From an uncultured Ardenticatenia bacterium (GTDB taxonomy: Bacteria > Chloroflexota > Anaerolineae > Promineifilales > Promineifilaceae), in the NCBI GenBank assembly GCA_937858165.1, contig CALLZA010000599.1, positions 1 through 6,615 of the forward strand: a stretch of 6,615 nucleotides of DNA, given 5' to 3'. Positions 1-5,437 of the stretch are shown one piece after another. Each line of letters opens with the position of its first letter. Positions within the stretch are counted from its first letter, which is position 1. The translations under genes were made by a program, and so were the position numbers. The notes under the pieces were generated by a model. The model had not been told where the DNA came from. It ran no database searches and worked only from the letters and a program-made list of their open reading frames with translations.

Positions 1-116
1 ACGTTTATGAGATTCTGCTCTTGCTTTTGTGCCTTAGATATTTCTGTTGGTCACTCACGTAGTTTTGTTTTTGTTTTTTTTTTGTTTTGTTTTTGTTTTT
101 TTTTTGTGTTTTTTTT
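1..116. other. Non-genomic T-rich run-off sequence at the contig end
   Basis: This stretch lies outside the sequencing adapter and does not look like the rest of the window. Bases 61-116 are almost entirely T with scattered G, and bases 1-60 are AT-rich without any coding or regulatory pattern, in a contig that is otherwise strongly GC-rich. Illumina reads that run through the whole insert and the P5 adapter typically go on into poly-A, which on this strand is poly-T, and then into noise. The position next to the outer end of P5 fits that explanation exactly. No gene, promoter or terminator should be called here. Confidence 0.9.
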
Positions 117-186
117 AATGATACGGCGACCACCGAGATCTACACTAGATCGCTCGTCGGCAGCGTCAGATGTGTATAAGAGACAG
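117..186 (+). other. Illumina Nextera P5 adapter with i5 index (contamination)
   Basis: The 70 bases match a complete Nextera read-1 side adapter. Bases 117-145 are the 29-base P5 flow-cell sequence, beginning AATGATACGG. Bases 146-153, TAGATCGC, are an 8-base index matching the Illumina N501/S501 i5 index. Bases 154-186 are the 33-base transposase adapter, which ends in the 19-base Tn5 mosaic end AGATGTGTATAAGAGACAG at 168-186. This is library sequence that was not trimmed before assembly, not a natural transposon end. Genomic sequence begins at 187, directly after the mosaic end, as expected for a Tn5 insertion junction. Confidence 0.99.
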
Positions 187-584
187 ACCTTGAACTCGAT
201 GAAGGCCCAGATGGAGCCGACGATGAGCCAGCCGTTTGTGCCACCGACCAGAAAGCCGAGCACCTTGTCCTGCAAGTTGTCACGGCGGGTCAGCCTGTCG
301 CCGACGCGGCTGCGGGCGATGGCCGGCCCCTGATAGCCGAAGAAGGCGATGGCCAGCAGGAAGGCGGACATGATGAAGAACTGCCAGCGCCGCAGCTCCG
401 GCGGCGGGGTGACGTTGTTGTCCCAGCCGATGAAACCGAAGATGGTGCTGAAGAACTGGTTGATGGTGAACAGGGCCAGGATGAGCGCCGACGTGACGAC
501 GACCTCTTTGGTCCAGCCGCGCATCGAGCCGACCAGGGCGAACAGGAACACCATGATCCAGAAAGCGGTGACGAGGCTTAACAT
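187..584 (-). CDS. CvpA-like integral membrane protein, 3' end lost at the adapter junction
   Basis: A small membrane protein of which 132 residues are genuine. It begins at the ATG at 584-582, with a strong GGAGG site four bases upstream. Hydrophobic segments fall near residues 1-20, 28-50, 66-84 and 110-129. The early motif GSMRGWTKEVVV, a short polar turn with RGW between the first two segments, resembles the (L/M)RG(F/W)..E pattern of the CvpA (colicin V production) family. The overall four-helix layout also fits that family. A loop near residues 54-67 is proline-rich (NNVTPPPELRRW). CvpA-like proteins have been linked to membrane and envelope functions, but a biochemical role is not established. 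The gene overlaps murG by 7 bases, so it is probably translationally coupled to cell wall synthesis. The open frame runs on to base 51, but everything beyond residue 132 is translated adapter. The true C-terminus is unknown. Family assignment is moderate; the gene itself is near certain. Confidence 0.75.
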
Positions 585-1720
585 GAGACCTCCGGCGGCC
601 GGGAGTCGGCGGACGATAGACCGCTCTGGGCCAGGATGAGCCGGGCCAGGTCGGCCGCGGCATCCGGCCGGTCGAGCGCAGCCGCGGCGGCGGCCATGCC
701 GGCCAGTCGGTCGGGAGCAAACAGCAGGGCGCGCACCGTCGGCAACAGCGCCTCAGGTAGCGTTTCGTCCGTCAGTTGGACGGCCGCGCCGCGCTCGGTC
801 AGATAGTCGGCGTTAACCTTCTGGTAGCGCCAGGCGAAGGTAAGGGGCACCAGCACCGACGGCAGGCCAAAGGCGGGGCACTCGCCGAGCATGCTGGCCC
901 CGGCGCGAGCCACAACCAGGTCGGCGGCGCGGAAGGCCGCCCCCATCTCGTCGTGGAGATAGGCGTAGGGGCGATAGAAGGCGCTCAATTCGGCCGGCAG
1001 CGTGGCCGCGTTGGCTTCCACTTCGGGCCAGGTCAGTGTGCCGCTGACGTGGATGATCTGCGCCTCCGCCAGCAGGGCGGGCAGGACGCCCATCAGCGCC
1101 CGATTGATGGCCCGCGCGCCGCGGCTGCCGCCGAAGACGAACAGCGTCGGCCGGTCGGGGCGCAGATCGAAGCGGGTCAGCGCCTCGGCCCGGCTCAGGC
1201 GGCGCGCGGCGCGAATCTCCGGCCGCACCGGGTAGCCGGTGACGACCATCTTGTGCGCCGGAACGAAAGCGCGTGAGCCGTCGGTGGTGCAGGCGATGCG
1301 CCGGGCCAGCGGCATGACGGCGCGGATGGTGCTGCCCGGTTCCACGTCGGGCAAGTAGACGACGATGGGCACGCCGCGCAGGCGGGCGGCGGCGGCCCCC
1401 GGGGCGGCCCCGTAGCCGCCGGTCATGAACAGCACCGCCGGACGGAAGCGTCGCACGTGGCCCAGCGCCGCGCCGAAGCCGCGCGCCAGCTTGGCGGCGT
1501 TGCGCGCGCGTGCCGGCAGCGGCACGCCGACGATCGGCCCGGCGGGGATCGTCTCTAGCCGCAATCCAGCTTTAGGAACCAGTGTCTCTTCCATTTCACC
1601 TTTAGCGCCGATCCACAGAACGTCTTCATCCGCCACGCCCCGCTGCCGCAGTTCACTGACTGCGGCCAGAGCCGGGTAGATGCCGCCACCCGTTCCGCCG
1701 GCACAGACAAGGATTCGCAT
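578..1720 (-). CDS. murG: UDP-GlcNAc:lipid I N-acetylglucosaminyltransferase MurG
   Basis: This 380-residue protein is the size expected for MurG, the peripheral membrane GT-B glycosyltransferase (family GT28) that transfers GlcNAc from UDP-GlcNAc to lipid I, giving lipid II on the cytoplasmic face. The N-terminal acceptor domain has the glycine loop GGTGGG at residues 8-13 and a second loop TGGYGAAPG at 100-108. The C-terminal donor domain has GGSRGARAIN at 197-206, ARAGASMLGE at 271-280 (with the conserved Glu280), and Q300/N303, matching the conserved Gln/Asn near the nucleotide-sugar site. Two canonical spots differ: the His of GGTGGH is Gly13, and the usual HEQN segment is YLPDVEPG at 122-129. 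I start at the ATG at 1720, because the protein then begins MRILVCAGGTGG; an upstream start at 1789 would add 23 residues encoded inside ftsW. One base separates the ftsW stop from this ATG and no clear Shine-Dalgarno is visible, so translation is probably coupled to ftsW. Confidence 0.96.
   Translation of the reverse strand: MRILVCAGGTGGGIYPALAAVSELRQRGVADEDVLWIGAKGEMEETLVPKAGLRLETIPAGPIVGVPLPARARNAAKLARGFGAALGHVRRFRPAVLFMTGGYGAAPGAAAARLRGVPIVVYLPDVEPGSTIRAVMPLARRIACTTDGSRAFVPAHKMVVTGYPVRPEIRAARRLSRAEALTRFDLRPDRPTLFVFGGSRGARAINRALMGVLPALLAEAQIIHVSGTLTWPEVEANAATLPAELSAFYRPYAYLHDEMGAAFRAADLVVARAGASMLGECPAFGLPSVLVPLTFAWRYQKVNADYLTERGAAVQLTDETLPEALLPTVRALLFAPDRLAGMAAAAAALDRPDAAADLARLILAQSGLSSADSRPPEVSC
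589..593 (-). promoter_or_regulatory. Ribosome binding site of the CvpA-like gene, inside murG
   Basis: On the minus strand GGAGG is followed by four bases and then the ATG at 584. It lies within the last codons of murG and fixes the start of the downstream gene, supporting coupled translation across the 7-base overlap. Confidence 0.75.
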
Positions 1721-1721
1721 G

Positions 1722-2909
1722 TCAATTCGTCTGCTGTGCCCCGGCGCGGCGCGTCTCTGGCCGCCGCGCAAACGCCCCGACCGCCCCATCGCGCGAGACG
1801 TTCAGCAGAATACCGATGCCGATCAGCGTGATCAGCATCGACGAGCCGCCATAGCTTAGAAACGGCAGGGGCATCCCGGTGAACGGGATGACCGACGTAA
1901 TGACGGCCAGATTGATGAGTGCCTGATAGGCGATCCAGACCGTGACGCCGACGGCCAGCAGAAAGCCGTAGGTGTCGCGGGCGCGCGTGGCCACGCGAAA
2001 GCCGCGATAGGCCAAAAAGACCAGCAGCCCGATGACCCCCAGCGCGCCGAATAGCCCCATCTCTTCGCCGACGATGGCGAAGACGCCGTCGGTGTGGGCC
2101 AGCGGCAGCGCGCCGAACTTCTGGACGCCCTGCCCCAGTCCGACGCCGAACAGCCCGCCTTGGGCCAGCGCGCCGAGCGCCTGGCGCACCTGGTAGCTGG
2201 CCTGGAATGGGTCGGCCAGTGCGGCGCGATAGTCGGTGACGCGCTGGGCAGCGTGGGGCAGGATGGTCATGAGCAGCAGCACAACGCCGCCGGCGACGGC
2301 GCCCACCAGCAGTACCTGCTTCAGGTCGGCCCCAGCCACGAAGAACAGCGTGAAGCTGATGAGGCCGACGAGGATGGCCGTGCTGAGCGCCGGCTGGAGG
2401 ACAATGAGGCCGAACATGACGCCGGTGATGATCGAGAACGGCACGAGGCCGTAGTTGATCTGCTTGATGCGGTCGCCCTTGGAGTGCAGCCAGTGGGCGA
2501 TGTAGAGAATGGTCGCCAGCTTGGCCAATTCGGAGGGCTGATAGGAGCCTTGAGAGAGGGCGCGGGCGGCGCCGTAGTCCACCTGGCCGAAGAACAGCAG
2601 GAAGACGAGTAGTACGATGGTAAGGCTGATGAGCGGCAAGGAGACGATGCGCAGGGCGTGATAGTCGAACTGCATGATGACGGCGATGGCGGCGACGCCC
2701 AGGACGATGGCCCCCACCTGGCGGGTCATGTAGTAGGTGGGGTTATCCTTGAAGCGCAGCCCCAGGTCGAAGGTGGTGCTATAGACCATCAGGAAGCCGA
2801 GCACGAGCAGGGCGGCCGTGCCCAGCAGCAGCCAGTAGTCCACGGCATACTTGTTGCGCCCCGCCAGAAGGGGTTCGCTGCGCTTTTTGACCACGTTAAT
2901 CGTTGCCAT
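1722..2909 (-). CDS. ftsW: SEDS-family septal peptidoglycan glycosyltransferase FtsW
   Basis: A 395-residue polytopic protein of the SEDS family, which polymerises lipid II into glycan strands with a partner class B PBP; FtsW acts at the division septum. About ten hydrophobic segments are visible, starting near residue 24. Diagnostic motifs are QPSELAKLA at 124-132, the extracellular loop LPLAHTDGVFAIVGEEMG at 268-285, and TGMPLPFLSYGGSS at 344-357. Asp274 of the HTD triplet corresponds to the catalytically essential SEDS aspartate. The short N-terminal cytoplasmic stretch and the TGMPLPF version of the last motif, along with the dcw setting, favour FtsW over RodA. Two motifs are weaker than usual: the common GA(R/Q)RW segment reads DYGAARALSQG, and the QPDLGT segment reads QPALST. 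The start at 2909 is supported by GAGGAG four bases upstream. murG follows one base after the stop. The last ~25 residues are an Arg/Ala-rich cytoplasmic tail. Confidence 0.95.
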   Translation of the reverse strand: MATINVVKKRSEPLLAGRNKYAVDYWLLLGTAALLVLGFLMVYSTTFDLGLRFKDNPTYYMTRQVGAIVLGVAAIAVIMQFDYHALRIVSLPLISLTIVLLVFLLFFGQVDYGAARALSQGSYQPSELAKLATILYIAHWLHSKGDRIKQINYGLVPFSIITGVMFGLIVLQPALSTAILVGLISFTLFFVAGADLKQVLLVGAVAGGVVLLLMTILPHAAQRVTDYRAALADPFQASYQVRQALGALAQGGLFGVGLGQGVQKFGALPLAHTDGVFAIVGEEMGLFGALGVIGLLVFLAYRGFRVATRARDTYGFLLAVGVTVWIAYQALINLAVITSVIPFTGMPLPFLSYGGSSMLITLIGIGILLNVSRDGAVGAFARRPETRRAGAQQTN

Positions 2910-2913
2910 CGTT

Positions 2914-2919
2914 CTCCTC
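2914..2919 (-). promoter_or_regulatory. ftsW ribosome binding site abutting a palindromic repeat
   Basis: The minus strand reads GAGGAG, then four bases, then the ftsW ATG. The outer end of the adjacent palindromic repeat (CTACG) runs straight into this site, so a hairpin in the messenger would sit directly beside it and could affect ribosome access. The effect is inferred. Confidence 0.75.
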
Positions 2920-2983
2920 GTAGCGCGATTCTTCAGAATCGCGTTCTTCCACCCGTAGCGCGATTCTGGACAATCGCGCTACG
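2919..2983. repeat. Two tandem copies of a palindromic element between murD and ftsW
   Basis: Two copies of one palindrome lie 10-11 bases apart. The complete copy has arms 2954-2965 (CGTAGCGCGATT) and 2972-2983 (AATCGCGCTACG), a perfect 12-bp stem around a 6-base loop. The second copy starts with the same CGTAGCGCGATTCT at 2919-2932 and pairs 2924-2932 with 2935-2943, but its right arm stops before the outer CTACG, so it is truncated on that side. The murD stop codon (2979-2981) lies in the right arm of the complete copy, and the ftsW ribosome binding site touches the left end of the other. This looks like a REP-type or small non-autonomous intergenic repeat. No T-tract follows, so it is not a standard terminator. 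No transposase is present. Confidence 0.85.
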
Positions 2984-4337
2984 CCAGGTCTGTCACCAAC
3001 AGACGAAAGTGCTCGCCGCGCTCGGCAAAGTCGGCATAACTATCGAAGCTCGTGCCGCCGGGCGACAGCAGGACGATGTCGCCGGCAACGGCTTCGGACT
3101 GGGCCAGGTAGACGGCCTCGGCCAGCGTATCGACGCGGCTGACGGCCACGCCGCTCAGCCGCGCGGCCAGCGGCGCGGCCAACTCGCCGAACAGGATGAC
3201 GCGCTTGGCCCGCTGGGCCACGTGGCGCGCCCATTCGTCCCAGACCATCTCCTTGTCGCGGCCGCCGGCCAGCAGGATGATCGGCTCGTCGTAGGCGGCC
3301 AGGGCAGCCAGGGCGCGCTCCGGGGCGGTGGCGATGGAGTCGTTGATATACTTGACGCCGTCCAGCTCGCGCACCGTTTCCAGGCGGTGGGGCACGCCGG
3401 CAAAGGTGCGGATGCCCTCAATGATGGCCTCGTCGGGCACGCCGACGGCTTCGGCCAGCGCCGCCGCGGCCAGCACATTGAGCACGTTGTGGCCGCCGCG
3501 CAGCCGGATGGCTGACAACGGGCACAGGGCGCGCCGGCCGTTCGACCCGCTCAGCCAGATGTGGCCGTCGGCGGCGTAGGCCCCGTCATCGACCGGGCCA
3601 TGGCGGCTGAACAGGCGCAGCCGACCGCGCACGTAGTCACGGGTTGCCAGCGCGCCGGGATCGTCGGCCGAGAGCACAGCTACGCCGTCCGGCCCCTGGA
3701 AGCGCAGGATGTTGGCCTTCGCTTCGGTGTAGCGGTCCATCGTCTTGTGCCGGTCGAGGTGGTTGGGCGTGATGTTGAGCACGGTGGCGATGTCGGGGCT
3801 GAGGCCGTTCCAGAGTTCCAGTTGGAAGCTGGACAGCTCCATGACGATCAGGTCGCCGGCCGACATCTCGGCCAAATCCATGAGCGGTGGGCGGCCGATG
3901 TTGCCGCCGATCCACGTCCGGCGGCCCGACTTCTGGCCCATGCAGCCGAGGAGCGAGGTCGTCGTCGTCTTGCCGGCCGAGCCAGTGATGCCGACCAGGG
4001 GTGCGGGGGCGCGGCGGGCAAACTCCAGCGAGTCGTTGGTCAGGGGGATGCCCCGTCGCTGCGCCTCGACGACCAGCGGCGCATCGATGGCCACGCCGCC
4101 GCTGAGGGCCAGCACGTCGCACGCGTCGAGCAGCGACAGCGGGTGTTCGCCCAACACGAAGCGCAGCCGCTCGGCGGGCAGGTCGGCCAACGCGGCGCGC
4201 GCCTCGGCCAGCGCCGCCGGCGAGCGCATGTCCGACAGCGTGACGAACGCGCCCGCGCCTACGGCAAAGCGCGCCAGAGATGTCCCCTGGCGGGCCATGC
4301 CGAGAATTACCAGTCGCTTGCCGTTTAGCGCGTCCAT
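2979..4337 (-). CDS. murD: UDP-N-acetylmuramoyl-L-alanine:D-glutamate ligase MurD
   Basis: A full-length 452-residue cytoplasmic Mur ligase that joins D-glutamate to UDP-MurNAc-L-Ala with ATP. The three domains can be followed. A Rossmann-like N-terminus opens with KRLVILGMARQGTSLARF (7-24). The central ATPase domain has the P-loop GITGSAGKTTTT (116-127), NITPNHLDRH (188-197) and AKANIL (206-211), whose Lys207 matches the lysine that is carbamylated in characterised MurD. The C-terminal domain has NDSIATAPE (332-340), LLAGGRDKE (355-363) and LSPGGTSFDSYADFAERG (424-441). Ser430 and Phe437 correspond to the D-Glu-binding Ser and Phe of E. coli MurD, and Lys362 to its C-terminal lysine; these are what mark it as MurD rather than MurE or MurF. 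The common NDSKATN reads NDSIATA, a variant I also associate with other lineages. AGGA five bases upstream supports the start at 4337. Its stop codon lies inside a palindromic repeat. Confidence 0.97.
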   Translation of the reverse strand: MDALNGKRLVILGMARQGTSLARFAVGAGAFVTLSDMRSPAALAEARAALADLPAERLRFVLGEHPLSLLDACDVLALSGGVAIDAPLVVEAQRRGIPLTNDSLEFARRAPAPLVGITGSAGKTTTTSLLGCMGQKSGRRTWIGGNIGRPPLMDLAEMSAGDLIVMELSSFQLELWNGLSPDIATVLNITPNHLDRHKTMDRYTEAKANILRFQGPDGVAVLSADDPGALATRDYVRGRLRLFSRHGPVDDGAYAADGHIWLSGSNGRRALCPLSAIRLRGGHNVLNVLAAAALAEAVGVPDEAIIEGIRTFAGVPHRLETVRELDGVKYINDSIATAPERALAALAAYDEPIILLAGGRDKEMVWDEWARHVAQRAKRVILFGELAAPLAARLSGVAVSRVDTLAEAVYLAQSEAVAGDIVLLSPGGTSFDSYADFAERGEHFRLLVTDLA

Positions 4338-4342
4338 ACTGT

Positions 4343-4346
4343 TCCT
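4343..4346 (-). promoter_or_regulatory. murD ribosome binding site
   Basis: AGGA on the minus strand, five bases before the murD ATG, just beyond the foot of the long inverted repeat. The T-rich spacer TTCTTATCTT between hairpin and site leaves it unpaired in the predicted fold. Confidence 0.65.
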
Positions 4347-4356
4347 AAGATAAGAA

Positions 4357-4435
4357 CCTCACGCCAAGATCGCCAAGAGCGCAAAGTACGCAAAGAAGAG
4401 TTCTTCTTTGCGCTCTTGGCGATCTTTGCGTGAGG
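4357..4435. repeat. Long inverted repeat built from 9-base units, between mraY and murD
   Basis: Arms 4357-4386 and 4406-4435 are 30 bases each and complementary except for one position, separated by a 19-base centre. The left arm and centre divide into four 9-base units with consensus NCGCMAAGW: ACGCCAAGA (4361), TCGCCAAGA (4370), GCGCAAAGT (4379) and ACGCAAAGA (4388). Read in reverse complement, the right arm has three such units, ACGCAAAGA, TCGCCAAGA and GCGCAAAGA. The two sides therefore differ by one unit, and an alternative 11-bp pairing (4389-4399 with 4402-4412) is possible. It fills most of the 113-base gap between mraY and murD. It resembles a dispersed intergenic palindrome (MITE- or REP-like); no open reading frame or transposase is present. 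On the transcribed strand the hairpin is followed by TTCTTATCTT, so weak attenuation of murD is possible but unproven. Confidence 0.9.
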
Positions 4436-4450
4436 TCTTCTTCATGTTCA

Positions 4451-5437
4451 TCATACAAGAGCCAGAGCGATGCCGATCATCGCCGTCAGCATGGCGATCA
4501 GCCACCAACGCTGGACGATCTGCGTCTCGCTCCAGCCGATCAACTCAAAGTGATGGTGTAGCGGAGCCATCTTGAACAGTCGTTTGCCGCCGGTGGCCTT
4601 GAAGTAGAGCACTTGCAGCGTCGTCGATAGCGTGGTTGCCACCGGGATGGCAATGATGATCGGAAAAATGAGCCACTGGTTGGTCATCAGCGCCAGCACG
4701 CCCAGCGCCGCGCCGAGGGCCTGCGCGCCCACGTCGCCCATGAACATCTGCGCCGGTTTGGCGTTGTACCACAGGAAGCCGAAGGTCGCGCCGATCACGA
4801 TGAAGCTGAACACGACCAGGAACTGCTGATCCTGTAGGAAGGCGATGATGCCATAGGCGACGAAGGCGGTGGCCGAGATCAGCCCAGACAGCCCGTCGAG
4901 GCCGTCAGTCAGGTTCACGGCGTTGGCGGACCCCGTGATCAAGATGACGGCCACCGGGATGTAGAGGAGGCCGATGTCGAGCAGGACGGGGACGGTCGGC
5001 ACGGCGATCCAGCCGTGCCGGTCGTTCACCAGCCAGTAGAGCAGGACGGCGGCGGCCAGGGCGATGACCAGTTGGAAGCTCAGTTTGACGCGCGCGCGCA
5101 TGCCTTCGCCCGGTCGCAGGCGGAACCCCTGGTAGTCGTCGATGCCACCGAGGATAGAGTAGGCTACCATGACTCCCAGGGGGATGACCACGCTTTCGGC
5201 AATTTCCAGCGCTTGCACAAACTGCACCACATTGACCACCAGACTGACCAACACCGTCCAGGCGACGATCAGGATACCTCCCATAGCCGGCGTGCCCATT
5301 TTGGCGGCATGGGTCGCCGGTCCATCGATGCGAATGTTCTTGCCCAGCCGCAAGCGGCGCATCAGCTCGATGAGCGGCGCGCCCCAGATGACGGCCAGGA
5401 GGAATGTGGCGCCGGCCACGGTGAGGGCCAGTCCCAT
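4451..5437 (-). CDS. mraY: Phospho-N-acetylmuramoyl-pentapeptide-transferase MraY
   Basis: A 328-residue integral membrane enzyme, the length typical of the shorter MraY forms. It transfers phospho-MurNAc-pentapeptide from the UDP precursor to undecaprenyl phosphate, producing lipid I. About ten hydrophobic segments are visible. Diagnostic motifs in order are DGPATHAAKMGTPAMGG (38-54), GGIDDYQ (97-103) with the Asp100-Asp101 pair, NAVNLTDGLDGL (172-183), FMGDVGAQALGAALG (232-246) with Asp235, and APLHHHFELIGW (291-302) with the His294-296 triplet. The acidic residues and triple His are the Mg2+/substrate-site signature and separate MraY from WecA-type relatives. The usual MGDTGSLALG segment reads MGDVGAQALG, a mild divergence. 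The start at 5437 overlaps the murF stop by one base (TAATG), with GGGAGGA eight bases upstream in the murF coding end. A 113-base gap with a long inverted repeat follows before murD. Confidence 0.97.
   Translation of the reverse strand: MGLALTVAGATFLLAVIWGAPLIELMRRLRLGKNIRIDGPATHAAKMGTPAMGGILIVAWTVLVSLVVNVVQFVQALEIAESVVIPLGVMVAYSILGGIDDYQGFRLRPGEGMRARVKLSFQLVIALAAAVLLYWLVNDRHGWIAVPTVPVLLDIGLLYIPVAVILITGSANAVNLTDGLDGLSGLISATAFVAYGIIAFLQDQQFLVVFSFIVIGATFGFLWYNAKPAQMFMGDVGAQALGAALGVLALMTNQWLIFPIIIAIPVATTLSTTLQVLYFKATGGKRLFKMAPLHHHFELIGWSETQIVQRWWLIAMLTAMIGIALALV

Noticed and set aside
168..186. Tn5 mosaic end as a possible natural transposon boundary
   Set aside because: It is part of a complete synthetic Nextera adapter with P5 and index, so it comes from library preparation.
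7..333. Plus-strand open frame of 108 residues running from the left end into the contig
   Set aside because: It translates the poly-T run-off and the adapter, then the antisense of the CvpA-like gene. It has no ribosome binding site and is an artefact.
1721..1789. Longer MurG beginning at the ATG at 1789
   Set aside because: The extra 23 residues are Arg/Gly-rich, lie inside the ftsW coding end, and precede the canonical MurG N-terminus MRILVCAGGTGG.
2919..2983. Repeated palindromes as a small CRISPR array
   Set aside because: There are only two imperfect copies, without a spacer of normal length, a leader or cas genes. They are better described as tandem palindromic repeats.
2954..2983. 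Hairpin after murD as an intrinsic terminator
   Set aside because: The minus strand continues GGTGGAAGAA after the stem, without a T-tract, and ftsW lies just downstream in the same operon.
2658..4328. Long plus-strand open frames opposite ftsW and murD (for example 2658-3515 and 3561-4328)
   Set aside because: They are antisense shadows caused by GC-rich codon use. Their translations are low-complexity, with no recognisable motif, and the minus-strand genes have strong family matches.
2979..4337. MurD with NDSIATA instead of NDSKATN as a sign of lost activity
   Set aside because: I recall the NDSIA(T/S) form in MurD of other lineages such as Clostridia, and the remaining catalytic and D-Glu-binding residues are present.
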